Of a stretch of DNA of 42,787 bases, positions 24,874 through 33,768 are shown piece after piece. Each line of letters starts with the position of its first letter. Position 1 is the stretch's first letter. The position numbers were made by a program, and so were the translations under genes. The notes below the pieces were generated by a model that had not been told where the DNA came from, did no database searches, and saw only the letters and a list, made by a program, of their open reading frames with translations. Origin of the DNA: UBA2093 sp044340485 (GTDB lineage: Bacteria; Actinomycetota; Acidimicrobiia; Acidimicrobiales; Ilumatobacteraceae); contig JBIITN010000016.1 of the NCBI GenBank assembly GCA_044340485.1, positions 1 to 42,787 on the forward strand, written 5' to 3'.

Positions 24874-24877
24874 ACTT

Positions 24878-26644
24878 GTGTTGAAGAAAATCCTGATCGC
24901 AAACCGCGGCGAGATCGCCGTCCGGGTCATCCGAGCCGCCCGAGAGCTCGGCATCGCGACCGTTGCTGTGTATTCCGAGCTCGACCGCAATGCGCTTCAC
25001 GTGCGTTTAGCCGATGAGGCGTATGCACTTGGAGGCCAAACTGCCGCCGAGAGCTACATCAACACAGAAGCAATTCTGAACGCGATCAAACAATCTGGCG
25101 CCGACGCAGTTCACCCTGGATATGGATTTTTCAGCGAGAACGCAGACTTCGCACAAGCAATCACTGACTTGGGTGTTGAGTTCATCGGACCACCACCCGC
25201 AGCAATTGTTGAAATGGGCGACAAAGTGTCGAGTCGTAAAGCCGCACTTCGTGGTGGAGCACCAATTGTCCCTGGCACAACAGAGTTCGTTCACAGTGCA
25301 AAAGAAATCGCTGACTTCGGAAACGAATTTGGTTGGCCAATTGCAATCAAAGCTGCATACGGTGGCGGCGGCCGCGGAATGAAAGTTGTGCACTCCGCTG
25401 ATCAAGTGCAAGAGGCCATGGAATCGGCACAGCGCGAAGCAAAGAACTTTTTCGGTCGCGATGAAATCTATGTCGAGCGCTATCTCACATGGCCACGTCA
25501 CATTGAAGTGCAGTTAGTCGGCGACAAGCACGGCAACGTGGTGTGGGTCAGCACACGCGACTGTTCAGCACAACGTCGTCACCAAAAGCTCATCGAAGAA
25601 GCACCGGCGCCAGCACTTCCCGATGGCCTTGAAGAAGCAATGGGTGAAGCTGCAGTGAAGGCAGCTAAGGCAGTTGGTTATTACAACGCCGGAACCGTTG
25701 AGTTCATTTACCAAGACGGAGATTTCTTCTTTCTCGAGATGAACACGCGTTTGCAGGTGGAACACCCCGTGACAGAAGAAATCACAGGCATTGATCTCGT
25801 TGAATGGCAGATCCGCGTTGCTGCTGGCGAAAAGTTGCCAATGACACAGAAGCAGGTGCGCGCAGCACAAAGTGGTCACTCAATTGAAATTCGTATCAAT
25901 GCGGAAAATCCCGCCGGTGGAAAGTTCCTCCCCTCGCCAGGCCCCATCACCAAGTTGGTAACGCCAGACGGATTTGGGGTTCGCTTCGATGGTGGATACG
26001 AAAGTGGCGATGCAATCAGCCAGTACTACGACAACTTGGTTGGCAAGTTAATCGTGTGGGGCAAAGATCGCGACACTGCAATCAAGCGCACTATTCGCGC
26101 ACTTGAAGAAATGGTCGTCGAAGGCATTGCCACCACAATTCCTGCTGACCTTGCAATCTTGCGTCACCCAGATTTTGTTGCGTGCACACACTCCACCAAG
26201 TGGGTTGAAGAAACACTCGACTTAAGTGGAGTCGATGCGGCCCCTGTTGCTGCTCCCGCTGGCGACGATGAATCGCCACTTGTTCAGCGCAACACCACCG
26301 TTGAGGTGAACGGACGACGCTTCGACGTAAAGATGTGGGTACCAGAAACGGCAGCCGTCGCGGCTGGACCTGCAAAGGCCAAAAAGCCTGCGCGCGCAGC
26401 ATCTGCTGGCGGTGGCGCAAGCGGCGGTGGCAGTGGCAAAGTCAGCGTGCCGATGCAGGGAACCATCGTCAAGGTCCTTGTAGAAGTGGGTCAAGAAGTT
26501 GAAGCCGGACAAAGTGTTGTCGTTCTGGAAGCCATGAAAATGGAGAATCAGATCGAAGCAGACAAGAGCGGCAAAGTGACTGCAATCAACGTGAAGCCCG
26601 GCGACACCGTCGGCTCCGGCGATGTTGTAGTCGTGATCGAATAA
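24878..26644 (+). CDS. Acyl-CoA carboxylase biotin carboxylase-BCCP subunit
   Basis: A 588-residue fusion typical of actinobacterial acyl-CoA carboxylase alpha chains. The biotin carboxylase part has ILIANRGEIAVRV, GGGGRGMKVV, RDCSAQRRHQKLIEE and EMNTRLQVEHPVTEE. A Gly/Ala-rich linker (about 495-515) leads to the BCCP domain with EAMKMEN, whose Lys (about 554) would carry biotin. It supplies carboxybiotin to a beta subunit not present here, for malonyl- or methylmalonyl-CoA synthesis. The start is GTG 24878; TTG 24881 is possible. birA is divergent. Confidence 0.93.
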   Translation: MLKKILIANRGEIAVRVIRAARELGIATVAVYSELDRNALHVRLADEAYALGGQTAAESYINTEAILNAIKQSGADAVHPGYGFFSENADFAQAITDLGVEFIGPPPAAIVEMGDKVSSRKAALRGGAPIVPGTTEFVHSAKEIADFGNEFGWPIAIKAAYGGGGRGMKVVHSADQVQEAMESAQREAKNFFGRDEIYVERYLTWPRHIEVQLVGDKHGNVVWVSTRDCSAQRRHQKLIEEAPAPALPDGLEEAMGEAAVKAAKAVGYYNAGTVEFIYQDGDFFFLEMNTRLQVEHPVTEEITGIDLVEWQIRVAAGEKLPMTQKQVRAAQSGHSIEIRINAENPAGGKFLPSPGPITKLVTPDGFGVRFDGGYESGDAISQYYDNLVGKLIVWGKDRDTAIKRTIRALEEMVVEGIATTIPADLAILRHPDFVACTHSTKWVEETLDLSGVDAAPVAAPAGDDESPLVQRNTTVEVNGRRFDVKMWVPETAAVAAGPAKAKKPARAASAGGGASGGGSGKVSVPMQGTIVKVLVEVGQEVEAGQSVVVLEAMKMENQIEADKSGKVTAINVKPGDTVGSGDVVVVIE

Positions 26645-26705
26645 TCACGCCAATTAGCAAAGTGATTGAATAATCACGCCAGGCAACAAAGTGATTGAAT
26701 AATCA
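26634..26705. repeat. Tandem 29-bp repeats forming hairpins between convergent stops
   Basis: A 29-base unit is present at 26639-26667 and 26668-26696, with a third 9-base start (GAATAATCA) at 26697-26705. Units differ only near their centre. The junction GTGATTGAATAATCAC is a 6-bp stem with loop GAAT. The first copy contains the carboxylase TAA; the last contains the TGA of the opposite gene. A T-run follows at 26707-26711. A bidirectional terminator is likely. Confidence 0.6.
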
Positions 26706-27985
26706 GTTTTTATTCGGGCAGTACGTGCTTGGATAATCGATGGTGTCACGTGGTTCTCCCACATATTCAAAGTGCATGCCATCAGGTATCAAGAAATTAC
26801 CGCCCCAGGCAAACCCGTGCTTGCGAAAGATCCGCACAACATCACAGTTCATTTGCGGAATCTTGCCTTGTGCATTGGTGTCTGTGTTGATGTCGAACGC
26901 CATTCCCCATGCATGTCGTGAAATAGGGCCGAAGTTGTCTTTTGCCAAACGACTAAATTGCCCCACATAACACCCGCCATATCGATTCGAGTTGTCCAGA
27001 TCGATTTCTTTTTCTAAACCTTTTCCCGAATCTCGGTTAGTGCTTTTTGAATTGCATCAACGATTCGAACATGACAGTTGTGATTGAGTTGTACGTCGCT
27101 ATAGGTAATGCGATGAGCAATACTGCGCGAGCGCCATCTCGAATCAACAAGCACACCTTTCCCGTTGACTTTCTGATACTCAAACTCGCCGAACATTTCT
27201 TTTACCTTGGCGAGGCCCAAAGAGGTGTCCGGATTCTTGCGACCCCAAGAATGAGATAGTCGATACATCGCACCAATTTCGATACCTCGACGCGACAGAC
27301 TGCGACGCACCTGCGACTCATCATTAAATCCGATAAACGTCACGCGGCGTATCGACCGAACCCCCAATCGCAACGCAGTGTCATCGCTTATCAATAAGTC
27401 ACCTTCGCCGGTAAAAACATCTGGAACGATGACTCCAACCACGAATGATTTTCTTCGATTACCCCGATCAAGAACAGTGACAACATCTCCGACTTTGGAA
27501 TTACGAAGCCGGGCAGACGTTGCCCCCATGGCGATCGCACCATCGTCGAGAACATTTGCCACCGAAGTTCCCGCAATACGACGAACTAAATCTGTCGGCA
27601 GCGCAACTGCTTGCATGGGTACACGCCAACCGCGACGCACCACTTTTTTATCGACGCGGGTTCCAACGTCGGAACCTGAAGTGGCTCGTGCATACTCAAC
27701 CATTGCCAGCATCGGCGCTCGCACAGGAAAGGCATCCACACCTGCGCTCGTTGCAGCACGCATAGCGGAACGAACCTCGGCCTTTGACAACGCCTTCCGT
27801 CCGTACAGCGACATTGTTCGCTCGAGGTATTCCGTCGGAATGCGAGCTGTGAATTCCTGAGGGGCTTGACTTGCTATATCCATCGTTTCGCCCGTTGCAC
27901 GAGAAGCAGTGACGGACACAAGAGCCACACACAACGCAATGACACCGGCGATGCGTACACCGCTGAGCCTTTCTCGCAACAACAT
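26703..27985 (-). pseudogene. M15-type D-alanyl-D-alanine carboxypeptidase-like gene broken by a -1 frameshift
   Basis: Two frames together encode about 427 residues. The first (27985 to 27014) has a signal peptide and a domain of unknown role, and ends ALTEIREKV-stop. The second (in frame from about 27020 to 26703) continues GLEKEIDLDNSNRYGGC and holds the zinc motifs SRHAWGMAFDIN and GMHFEY of peptidase family M15. Re-reading one base at 27020 (GAA AAG, then GGT) joins them. An assembly or sequencing error, a true mutation or programmed slippage at the A-rich site are all possible. The start ATG 27985 has TACCGT 6 bases before it. Confidence 0.75.
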
Positions 27986-27991
27986 ATGTGA

Positions 27992-27997
27992 ACGGTA
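27992..27997 (-). promoter_or_regulatory. -10 box TACCGT of the M15-like gene
   Basis: TACCGT on the minus strand, 6 bases before ATG 27985. Confidence 0.5.
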
Positions 27998-28034
27998 CTG
28001 GTCAATGCACTTCCGAATGGGGAATAGCGCGCAC

Positions 28035-28040
28035 TACGGT
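28035..28040 (+). promoter_or_regulatory. -10 box TACGGT of lysS
   Basis: TACGGT, then 9 bases, then GTG 28050. The sequence between contains AGGAAG, which could instead act as a weak ribosome site. Confidence 0.4.
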
Positions 28041-28049
28041 AGGAAGCCT

Positions 28050-29576
28050 GTGAACAGCGAAGCAGATACCCCCACAACCGACGAAACTGCATCTGCTGGT
28101 GGACTGGAATTTGAACGCGCCCGCCGACTGAATGAAATTAGCGAACTGCGTGCGCGAGGCATTAATCCTTACCCTTACCGTTTTGATCGCTCCGATGAGA
28201 TTGAGACTCTTCGTGCACTACACGGCGCGTTAGCCCCTGGCAGTGAAACAGACCACCACGTCACCATCGCTGGCCGTGTCATGCTAAAGCGCGATCAAGG
28301 AAAATTGATGTTCATCACCTTGCGCGACCGCTCTGGTGACATCCAGTTGTTTGTCTCAAAAGCTGTTGTGGGAGATGAGAGTTTTGATCTTATTCGTGGA
28401 CTTGATCTCGGCGACTGGATTGGAGCATCTGGTGCGGTGATGACAACGCGTAAAGGCGAGTTATCGATCAAGACCGAATCGGTACAACTTCTTGCAAAAT
28501 CGGTACGACCGATGCCCGACAAATGGCACGGCATCACAGACCCCGACACCCGATTTCGCCAGCGGTACGCAGACCTCATCATCAATGAAGACGCAAGACG
28601 AGTGTTTGCCGTTCGCCACACCATCATCTCAAGTTTTCGCCGCACACTCCACGAACAGGGTTTCATTGAAGTGGAAACACCCATTTTGCACATGGAGGCA
28701 GGTGGGGCTCATGCTCGACCGTTCACCACTCATCACAACGCACTCGATATGCAGTTGTATCTGCGCATTGCACTCGAGCTTCACCTCAAACGTCTCATCG
28801 TTGGTGGCATGGAGCGCGTGTATGAAATTGGACGAGTCTTCCGAAACGAAGGAATATCCACTCGCCATAACCCTGAGTTCACGATGATGGAGCTGTACCA
28901 AGCATTCGCTGACTACACAGAAGTAATGGCCATCACCGAACTACTCATCACCAATGCGGCTGTTGATGCAACAGGTACCTCAGTTGTTCTCATTGACGAG
29001 AAGGAAGTAGATCTTGCAACGCCGTGGCGCCGTGTACGAATGATTGATCTTGTAGAAGAAGCAACAGGTGTTGCAGTGCATCCTTCGCAACCTCGGGAAC
29101 AACTGGTTGCTCTCGCAGAAAAACACGGCGTGAAAGTGGAGCCGCATTTCGGGCCTGGAAAAATCATCGAAGAATTGTTCGAAAAGACGGCAGAGTCAGG
29201 TTTGCGCGAACCAACGTTTGTGACGCACCACCCCGTTGAGATCAGCCCACTCGCGCGAGTCGACCGCAATGATCCGCATCTCACTGAACGGTTCGAGTTA
29301 TTTGTTGGTGGCCGCGAGTTAGCAAACGGATACAGCGAATTAAATGACCCTGTGGAACAGCGTCAGCGCTTTGAAGAAGAACAGCGCATGAAAGAAGCTG
29401 GCCATGCTGAAGCCGGCACTGTCGATGAGGACTACTTACGTGCACTCGAATACGGCATGCCTCCAACGGGCGGCCTTGGAATCGGCATGGACCGTGTCAC
29501 CATGCTTCTTGCGAACACGCACTCCATTAAAGATGTCATCTTGTTCCCCACTCTTCGCCCGGAGGTTTTCGAATGA
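28050..29576 (+). CDS. lysS: Lysine--tRNA ligase (class II)
   Basis: A 508-residue class II lysyl-tRNA synthetase. An OB-fold anticodon domain (about 50-160, VTIAGRVMLKRDQGKLMFIT) is followed by motif 2 (FRNEGISTRHNPEFTMMELY) and motif 3 (GLGIGMDRVTMLL). The start is GTG 28050; the frame is open further up, but that part would run into the divergent M15-like gene and its promoter. It overlaps dapD by 4 bases, tying lysine charging to lysine synthesis. Nothing is missing from the catalytic core. Confidence 0.95.
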   Translation: MNSEADTPTTDETASAGGLEFERARRLNEISELRARGINPYPYRFDRSDEIETLRALHGALAPGSETDHHVTIAGRVMLKRDQGKLMFITLRDRSGDIQLFVSKAVVGDESFDLIRGLDLGDWIGASGAVMTTRKGELSIKTESVQLLAKSVRPMPDKWHGITDPDTRFRQRYADLIINEDARRVFAVRHTIISSFRRTLHEQGFIEVETPILHMEAGGAHARPFTTHHNALDMQLYLRIALELHLKRLIVGGMERVYEIGRVFRNEGISTRHNPEFTMMELYQAFADYTEVMAITELLITNAAVDATGTSVVLIDEKEVDLATPWRRVRMIDLVEEATGVAVHPSQPREQLVALAEKHGVKVEPHFGPGKIIEELFEKTAESGLREPTFVTHHPVEISPLARVDRNDPHLTERFELFVGGRELANGYSELNDPVEQRQRFEEEQRMKEAGHAEAGTVDEDYLRALEYGMPPTGGLGIGMDRVTMLLANTHSIKDVILFPTLRPEVFE

Positions 29577-30493
29577 GTAATCGTGCATGGGGCGTGGGCC
29601 TCGCAACCATTGACGCAACTGGCACCACTTTAGATGTGCGATTTCGTGGACTCGGATTAGACAACGAGATTCCGCAAAATGCTCCATCAGTGAGCACGTC
29701 TCGCGACGGCGACCCCGAACGTGGAGTGTCGTTTCGTGAAGTGTCACTTTCGATTGACATCACAACGCCACCAACTGATGCTGCAGACGTGTATTTACGA
29801 TTGCACGTACTATCGCACCGACTCTGTCGCCCTCGCACCGTCAATCTCGATGGTGCATTCGGATTGCTGACAAACGTTGCGTGGACAAGCCGTGGTCCAG
29901 TTTCTCTTGACGCAATCGAATCCGTGACATGGAATTTTGCGCGTAGTGGAGAGCATCTTGTGGTGCATGGCGTTGACAAGTTTCCGCGAATGACCGATTA
30001 CGTCGTGCCGTCAGGTGTGCGAATTGCCGATGCAAGTCGAGTGCGGCTTGGTGCACATCTTGCTTCTGGAACCACCGTGATGCACGAGGGGTTTTGCAAC
30101 TTCAACGCCGGAACACTGGGTGCGTCAATGGTTGAGGGACGCATTTCGGCTGGCGTCATTGTGGGCGATGGGTCAGATATCGGTGGCGGCGCATCGATCA
30201 TGGGGACTCTGTCAGGTGGCGGAAAGGAAATGGTGACTATCGGTGAGCGCTGTCTACTTGGTGCAAACTCCGGCATTGGTATCAGCCTCGGTGATGAGTG
30301 CATCGTAGAAGCAGGCCTCTATGTCACAGCTGGAACCATCGTGATTGATCCCGCAGGAAACCAGACGAAAGCCATGTCGCTGTCTGGACAATCTGGATTG
30401 TTGTTTCGTCGCAATAGCGTGACAGGCACCGTCGAGGCAATCGCGCGCTCAGGGTCCTGGGGCGGATTGAACGCAGATCTGCACAAGAATTAG
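29573..30493 (+). CDS. dapD: 2,3,4,5-tetrahydropyridine-2,6-dicarboxylate N-succinyltransferase
   Basis: A 306-residue DapD of the actinobacterial type, with an N-terminal alpha/beta domain and a left-handed beta helix rich in hexapeptide-like turns. Characteristic stretches are GVRIADASRVRLGAHLASGT, HEGFCNFNAGTLGASMVEGR and GGGASIMGTLSGGG. It uses succinyl-CoA in the succinylase branch to diaminopimelate and lysine, so it feeds both peptidoglycan and protein synthesis. The ATGA overlap with lysS indicates an operon; the nitroreductase follows after 3 bases. Confidence 0.93.
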   Translation: MSNRAWGVGLATIDATGTTLDVRFRGLGLDNEIPQNAPSVSTSRDGDPERGVSFREVSLSIDITTPPTDAADVYLRLHVLSHRLCRPRTVNLDGAFGLLTNVAWTSRGPVSLDAIESVTWNFARSGEHLVVHGVDKFPRMTDYVVPSGVRIADASRVRLGAHLASGTTVMHEGFCNFNAGTLGASMVEGRISAGVIVGDGSDIGGGASIMGTLSGGGKEMVTIGERCLLGANSGIGISLGDECIVEAGLYVTAGTIVIDPAGNQTKAMSLSGQSGLLFRRNSVTGTVEAIARSGSWGGLNADLHKN

Positions 30494-30496
30494 CAC

Positions 30497-31051
30497 ATGT
30501 CCCCCGACGACCTGCATCGCATTATTCGCTCACGTCGTTCGAGTCTTCTCATTGATCCATCGCGTGACGTGGACGACACAATCATTGCTCAATTGTGTGA
30601 CGCAGTGCAGTGGGCGCCCAACCATAAACGAACATGGCCCGCGCGTCTTGCCGTGGTACGTGGTGAAGCACGCCGACAACTCGGTCACTCAATTGCTGAT
30701 GTGATGGCAGCACAAGGCGAAGACGACACGAAAGTAACGAAGACACGCACAAAGTACTTGCGCTCACCTGTTGTGATTGTTGCCGCTAGTGCAGCGGGAG
30801 ACACCGAGACGCGTACTCGCGAAAACACCTACTCCGTTGCCGCAGGCATTCAAAACATGCTGCTACTTGCTCACCAGCATGGACTCACGTGCTTATGGGG
30901 ATCGCCTGCGAACGGCACTAATGCGGCGATCTCGTCACTCTGTGGATTCGAAGACGATGCCATCGTGTTGGGAATCGTGTATCTGGGATGGCCAACTGAT
31001 GATGCACAGGACGTGTCTCGCCCCGACATTCGCGTGACGTATCTGGACTAA
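30497..31051 (+). CDS. Nitroreductase-family protein
   Basis: A 184-residue flavin-binding fold protein. The N-terminal RRS segment, the QWAPNHKRTWPARLAVV helix and strand, GIQNMLLLAHQHGLTCLWGS and the closing IVLGIVYLGWP are typical of FMN-dependent nitroreductase-like proteins. The substrate is unknown; members range from nitroreductases to flavin-dependent dehydrogenases. It lies 3 bases after dapD, probably the last gene of the lysS-dapD operon, and its stop faces the mutase gene across 42 bases. Confidence 0.85.
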   Translation: MSPDDLHRIIRSRRSSLLIDPSRDVDDTIIAQLCDAVQWAPNHKRTWPARLAVVRGEARRQLGHSIADVMAAQGEDDTKVTKTRTKYLRSPVVIVAASAAGDTETRTRENTYSVAAGIQNMLLLAHQHGLTCLWGSPANGTNAAISSLCGFEDDAIVLGIVYLGWPTDDAQDVSRPDIRVTYLD

Positions 31052-31093
31052 GCCCTGACTAGATCGCGCTCGTGAGCAAGCCGTAGCGAGTTA

Positions 31094-32677
31094 TCAACGA
31101 CCAGGCTGATACATGCCGTACACATCTCGCAAGGCGTCACTCACTTCACCCAATGTCGCATCGACACGCAATGCTTCTTTCATAGGGATCAACAAGTTGC
31201 CCGTGCCACGAGCAGCGTCACGTATAGCGTCGAGCGCGGCACTTACTTTGCTGTGATCACGACGATCTTTGTACGCCTTCAAGCGATCAATTTGATTCTT
31301 TTGCAAACTCGGATCAATTGGGAACACATTTGGTTCGCCCTCAACATCGACAGTGAATTTGTTGACTCCAACGATCACTCGCTCATCATCGTCAATTGAC
31401 TTGGTGTATTCGTACGCACTTTGTTCAATTTCATCCATCTGGTAGCCAGCTTCAATTGCTGCAACTGCACCACCCATTTCATCGATCTTTGCGATGTATT
31501 CCCAAGCAAGTTTTTCTACTTCATCGGTCAGTGATTCAATAAAGTACGAACCAGCAAGTGGATCTGGTGTATCTGCTACTCCACTTTCATAACCGATGAT
31601 TTGCTGAGTACGAAGTGCGATGCGAGCAGCTTCTTCGGTAGGCAGGCCCAGGGCTTCGTCATAGCCATTTGTGTGAAGACTCTGTGTTCCACCCATGACG
31701 GCTGCAAGTGACTGCACAGCAACACGCACCACATTGTTTAATGGCTGTTGTGCAGTGAGCGTGCTGCCGCCTGTTTGAGTGTGAAAACGAAGCAACTTGC
31801 TCGATTCTTTCTTTGCACCAAATCGCTCAGTCATGATCTTGTGCCACATGCGTCGGCTGGCACGGAACTTAGCTACCTCCTCAAAGAAGTTGTTGTGACC
31901 ATTCCAGAAGAACGAAAGACGCGGCGCAAAGTCGTCGACATCTAATCCTGCATCAATTGCAGCTTGCACATATGCAATTGCATTTGCGAGTGTGAATGCG
32001 ATCTCTTGCACTGCAGTACTACCCGCTTCACGAATGTGATATCCAGAAATGGAAATGGTGTTCCATTTCGGCACATTCTCTGAGCAGTACGCAAAGATGT
32101 CGGTGATGATGCGCATCGATGGTCGCGGTGGATACACATACGTGCCACGGGCGATGTATTCCTTTAGCAAGTCGTTCTGAATCGTTCCACTGATTGCGGT
32201 AGACGGAACACCTTGCTCTTCTGCAACCAATTCATACATCAACAACAAGATCGCAGCCGTTGAATTAATGGTCATTGACGTCGACACTTTGTCGAGCGGA
32301 AGGTCTTTCAATAGAAGACGCATGTCCTCCATGGAGTCGATCGCAACGCCCACTTTGCCCACTTCGCCCTCAGCGCGCGGATGGTCACTGTCGTATCCCA
32401 TCTGGGTGGGCAGGTCGAATGCGCATGACAGACCGGTTTGTCCTGCTTGCAGCAAAAACTTAAAACGTTGGTTCGTTGATTCGGCGGTACCAAAGCCCGC
32501 GTATTGACGCATTGTCCACAACTTGCCGCGATACATCGTTGGATACACACCGCGGGTGTACGGAGGCTTACCAGGTTCGCCGAGGCGCTCCTTTGGGTCC
32601 CACCCAGAGAGGGTCTCTGGGGAATACAAGGGGGCAATAGAGATCCCAGAATCTGTGCGTTTTTCGACGTCTGACAT
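31094..32677 (-). CDS. Methylmalonyl-CoA mutase-family large subunit (no B12 domain)
   Basis: A 527-residue acyl-CoA mutase large subunit comprising only the substrate-binding barrel; the cobalamin-binding part must be encoded elsewhere. Two positions that distinguish subfamilies are readable: Tyr59 in TMRQYAGFG and Arg177 in EYIARGTYVYPP. Tyr and Arg at these places are those of methylmalonyl-CoA mutase, whereas isobutyryl-CoA mutase has Phe and Gln. The assignment of these positions is from memory of the family. It would link propionyl-CoA to succinyl-CoA. TAGCCT lies 8 bases before the start. Confidence 0.88.
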   Translation of the reverse strand: MSDVEKRTDSGISIAPLYSPETLSGWDPKERLGEPGKPPYTRGVYPTMYRGKLWTMRQYAGFGTAESTNQRFKFLLQAGQTGLSCAFDLPTQMGYDSDHPRAEGEVGKVGVAIDSMEDMRLLLKDLPLDKVSTSMTINSTAAILLLMYELVAEEQGVPSTAISGTIQNDLLKEYIARGTYVYPPRPSMRIITDIFAYCSENVPKWNTISISGYHIREAGSTAVQEIAFTLANAIAYVQAAIDAGLDVDDFAPRLSFFWNGHNNFFEEVAKFRASRRMWHKIMTERFGAKKESSKLLRFHTQTGGSTLTAQQPLNNVVRVAVQSLAAVMGGTQSLHTNGYDEALGLPTEEAARIALRTQQIIGYESGVADTPDPLAGSYFIESLTDEVEKLAWEYIAKIDEMGGAVAAIEAGYQMDEIEQSAYEYTKSIDDDERVIVGVNKFTVDVEGEPNVFPIDPSLQKNQIDRLKAYKDRRDHSKVSAALDAIRDAARGTGNLLIPMKEALRVDATLGEVSDALRDVYGMYQPGR

Positions 32678-32685
32678 GAAGGTAG

Positions 32686-32691
32686 AGGCTA
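32686..32691 (-). promoter_or_regulatory. -10 box TAGCCT of the mutase gene
   Basis: TAGCCT on the minus strand, 8 bases before ATG 32677. Confidence 0.5.
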
Positions 32692-32803
32692 AATGTCTGG
32701 GGTGACTTTTCCATTATCCATGCCTATCCGTGCCGTTTTCACCGCAATGTTGCCCAAAAAATGTGCCGTGGCGAATGGTGAGCACCACTATCAAAAACTG
32801 TCC

Positions 32804-32809
32804 TACGCT
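32804..32809 (+). promoter_or_regulatory. -10 box TACGCT of the class II aldolase-like gene
   Basis: TACGCT, then 6 bases, then ATG 32816. It supports this start over the open frame extending to 32693. Confidence 0.55.
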
Positions 32810-32815
32810 GGCACT

Positions 32816-33673
32816 ATGACAATTGCTCCAGATGCTCCAGCCACCGGCACAACAGTGCGCAGCATTGACGGTGTCGAACTCACACCCAAAGAGACCTCGT
32901 TTAGTCGTTTCTCTCTCCCACAGCCGTTCGACATTGCTAACGGCGGGAATGTAGAAGACGAGCGCCGCGAACGTAAGCACAAACTCGCCGGCGCGCTTCG
33001 CATTTTTGGTCGTCTTGGTTTCGGCGAAGGAGTTGCCGGACACATCACGGTTCGTGACCCAGAGTTCCCCGACCACTTTTGGGTGAATCCCCTTGGCGTG
33101 AGTTTCCGACACATTCGCGTGAGTGATCTCATCCTTGTGAACCACAATGGTGAAGTGGTGTACGGCAATCAGCCAGTCAATCGCGCCGCGTATGTGTTGC
33201 ACTCGGCAATTCACGCCGCACGTCCTGAAGTGTTGGCAGCAGCACACGCTCACTCGACATACGGAAAATCATGGAGCAGTCTTGGTCGCCTGCTTGATCC
33301 TCTTACACAAGACTCGTGCGCGTTCTATGAAGACCACGTAGTGATTTCTGAACAAGGTGGAGCCGTTGTATTTGAAATTGAAGCTGGCAAGGAATTTGCG
33401 GCCGGGTTTCCAAAAGGCAAAGCCGCAATTCACCAGAATCACGGCTTGTTCACAGTTGGCGGCAGTGTTGATGAAGCGGCATTTTGGTTCATCACAATGG
33501 AACGCACATGCCAAGCGCAATTAATGGCAGAAGCAGTGGGAACACCAAAGAAGATCCCACACGAATACGCCGTCTATACGCGCGAAAATGCTGGCAACAG
33601 CATGACTGGTTGGATGCACTTCCAACCGCTGTGGCAAGAGATTTGTCATACGGATCCAGATCTTTTTGATTGA
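32816..33673 (+). CDS. Class II aldolase/adducin-family protein
   Basis: A 285-residue member of the class II aldolase/adducin fold. The zinc site is visible as HAHS (in AAAHAHSTYGKSWS) and a later His in HQNHGLFTVGGSV, with GVAGHITVRDP near the N-terminal phosphate loop. Related proteins include fuculose- and ribulose-phosphate aldolases, but many actinobacterial members in lipid or sterol regions have no proven reaction. The start MTIAPDAP is set by the TACGCT box. It is divergent from the mutase gene, with 138 bases between starts. Confidence 0.82.
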   Translation: MTIAPDAPATGTTVRSIDGVELTPKETSFSRFSLPQPFDIANGGNVEDERRERKHKLAGALRIFGRLGFGEGVAGHITVRDPEFPDHFWVNPLGVSFRHIRVSDLILVNHNGEVVYGNQPVNRAAYVLHSAIHAARPEVLAAAHAHSTYGKSWSSLGRLLDPLTQDSCAFYEDHVVISEQGGAVVFEIEAGKEFAAGFPKGKAAIHQNHGLFTVGGSVDEAAFWFITMERTCQAQLMAEAVGTPKKIPHEYAVYTRENAGNSMTGWMHFQPLWQEICHTDPDLFD

Positions 33674-33692
33674 TCTGTACATCACATCTAAA

Positions 33693-33716
33693 TGATCCCC
33701 TTAGGGATCAGCGCGT
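33693..33716 (+). terminator. Hairpin terminator after the aldolase-like gene
   Basis: A perfect 7-bp stem TGATCCC/GGGATCA with loop CTTA (33693-33710), 20 bases after the stop, followed by GCGCGTTTT. A second, weaker stem CAGATC/GATCTG overlaps the stop codon. The T-tract is short and displaced. Confidence 0.55.
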
Positions 33717-33753
33717 TTTGCGGTGCTGCCACCAGTTGTGTGGTCACACCACG

Positions 33754-33759
33754 TAGCGT
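33754..33759 (+). promoter_or_regulatory. -10 box TAGCGT of the SpoIID-SGNH gene
   Basis: TAGCGT, then 9 bases, then ATG 33769. Confidence 0.4.
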
Positions 33760-33768
33760 TGTACGGGT

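Noticed and set aside
26639..26705. CRISPR-like array because of a 29-base period
   Set aside because: There are only two full units with no spacers, no cas genes, and the units coincide with gene stops and form hairpins; a terminator repeat explains it better.
28001..28049. Lysine riboswitch or T-box before lysS
   Set aside because: The leader is at most about 45 bases and probably absent; there is no room for a lysine aptamer or T-box fold.
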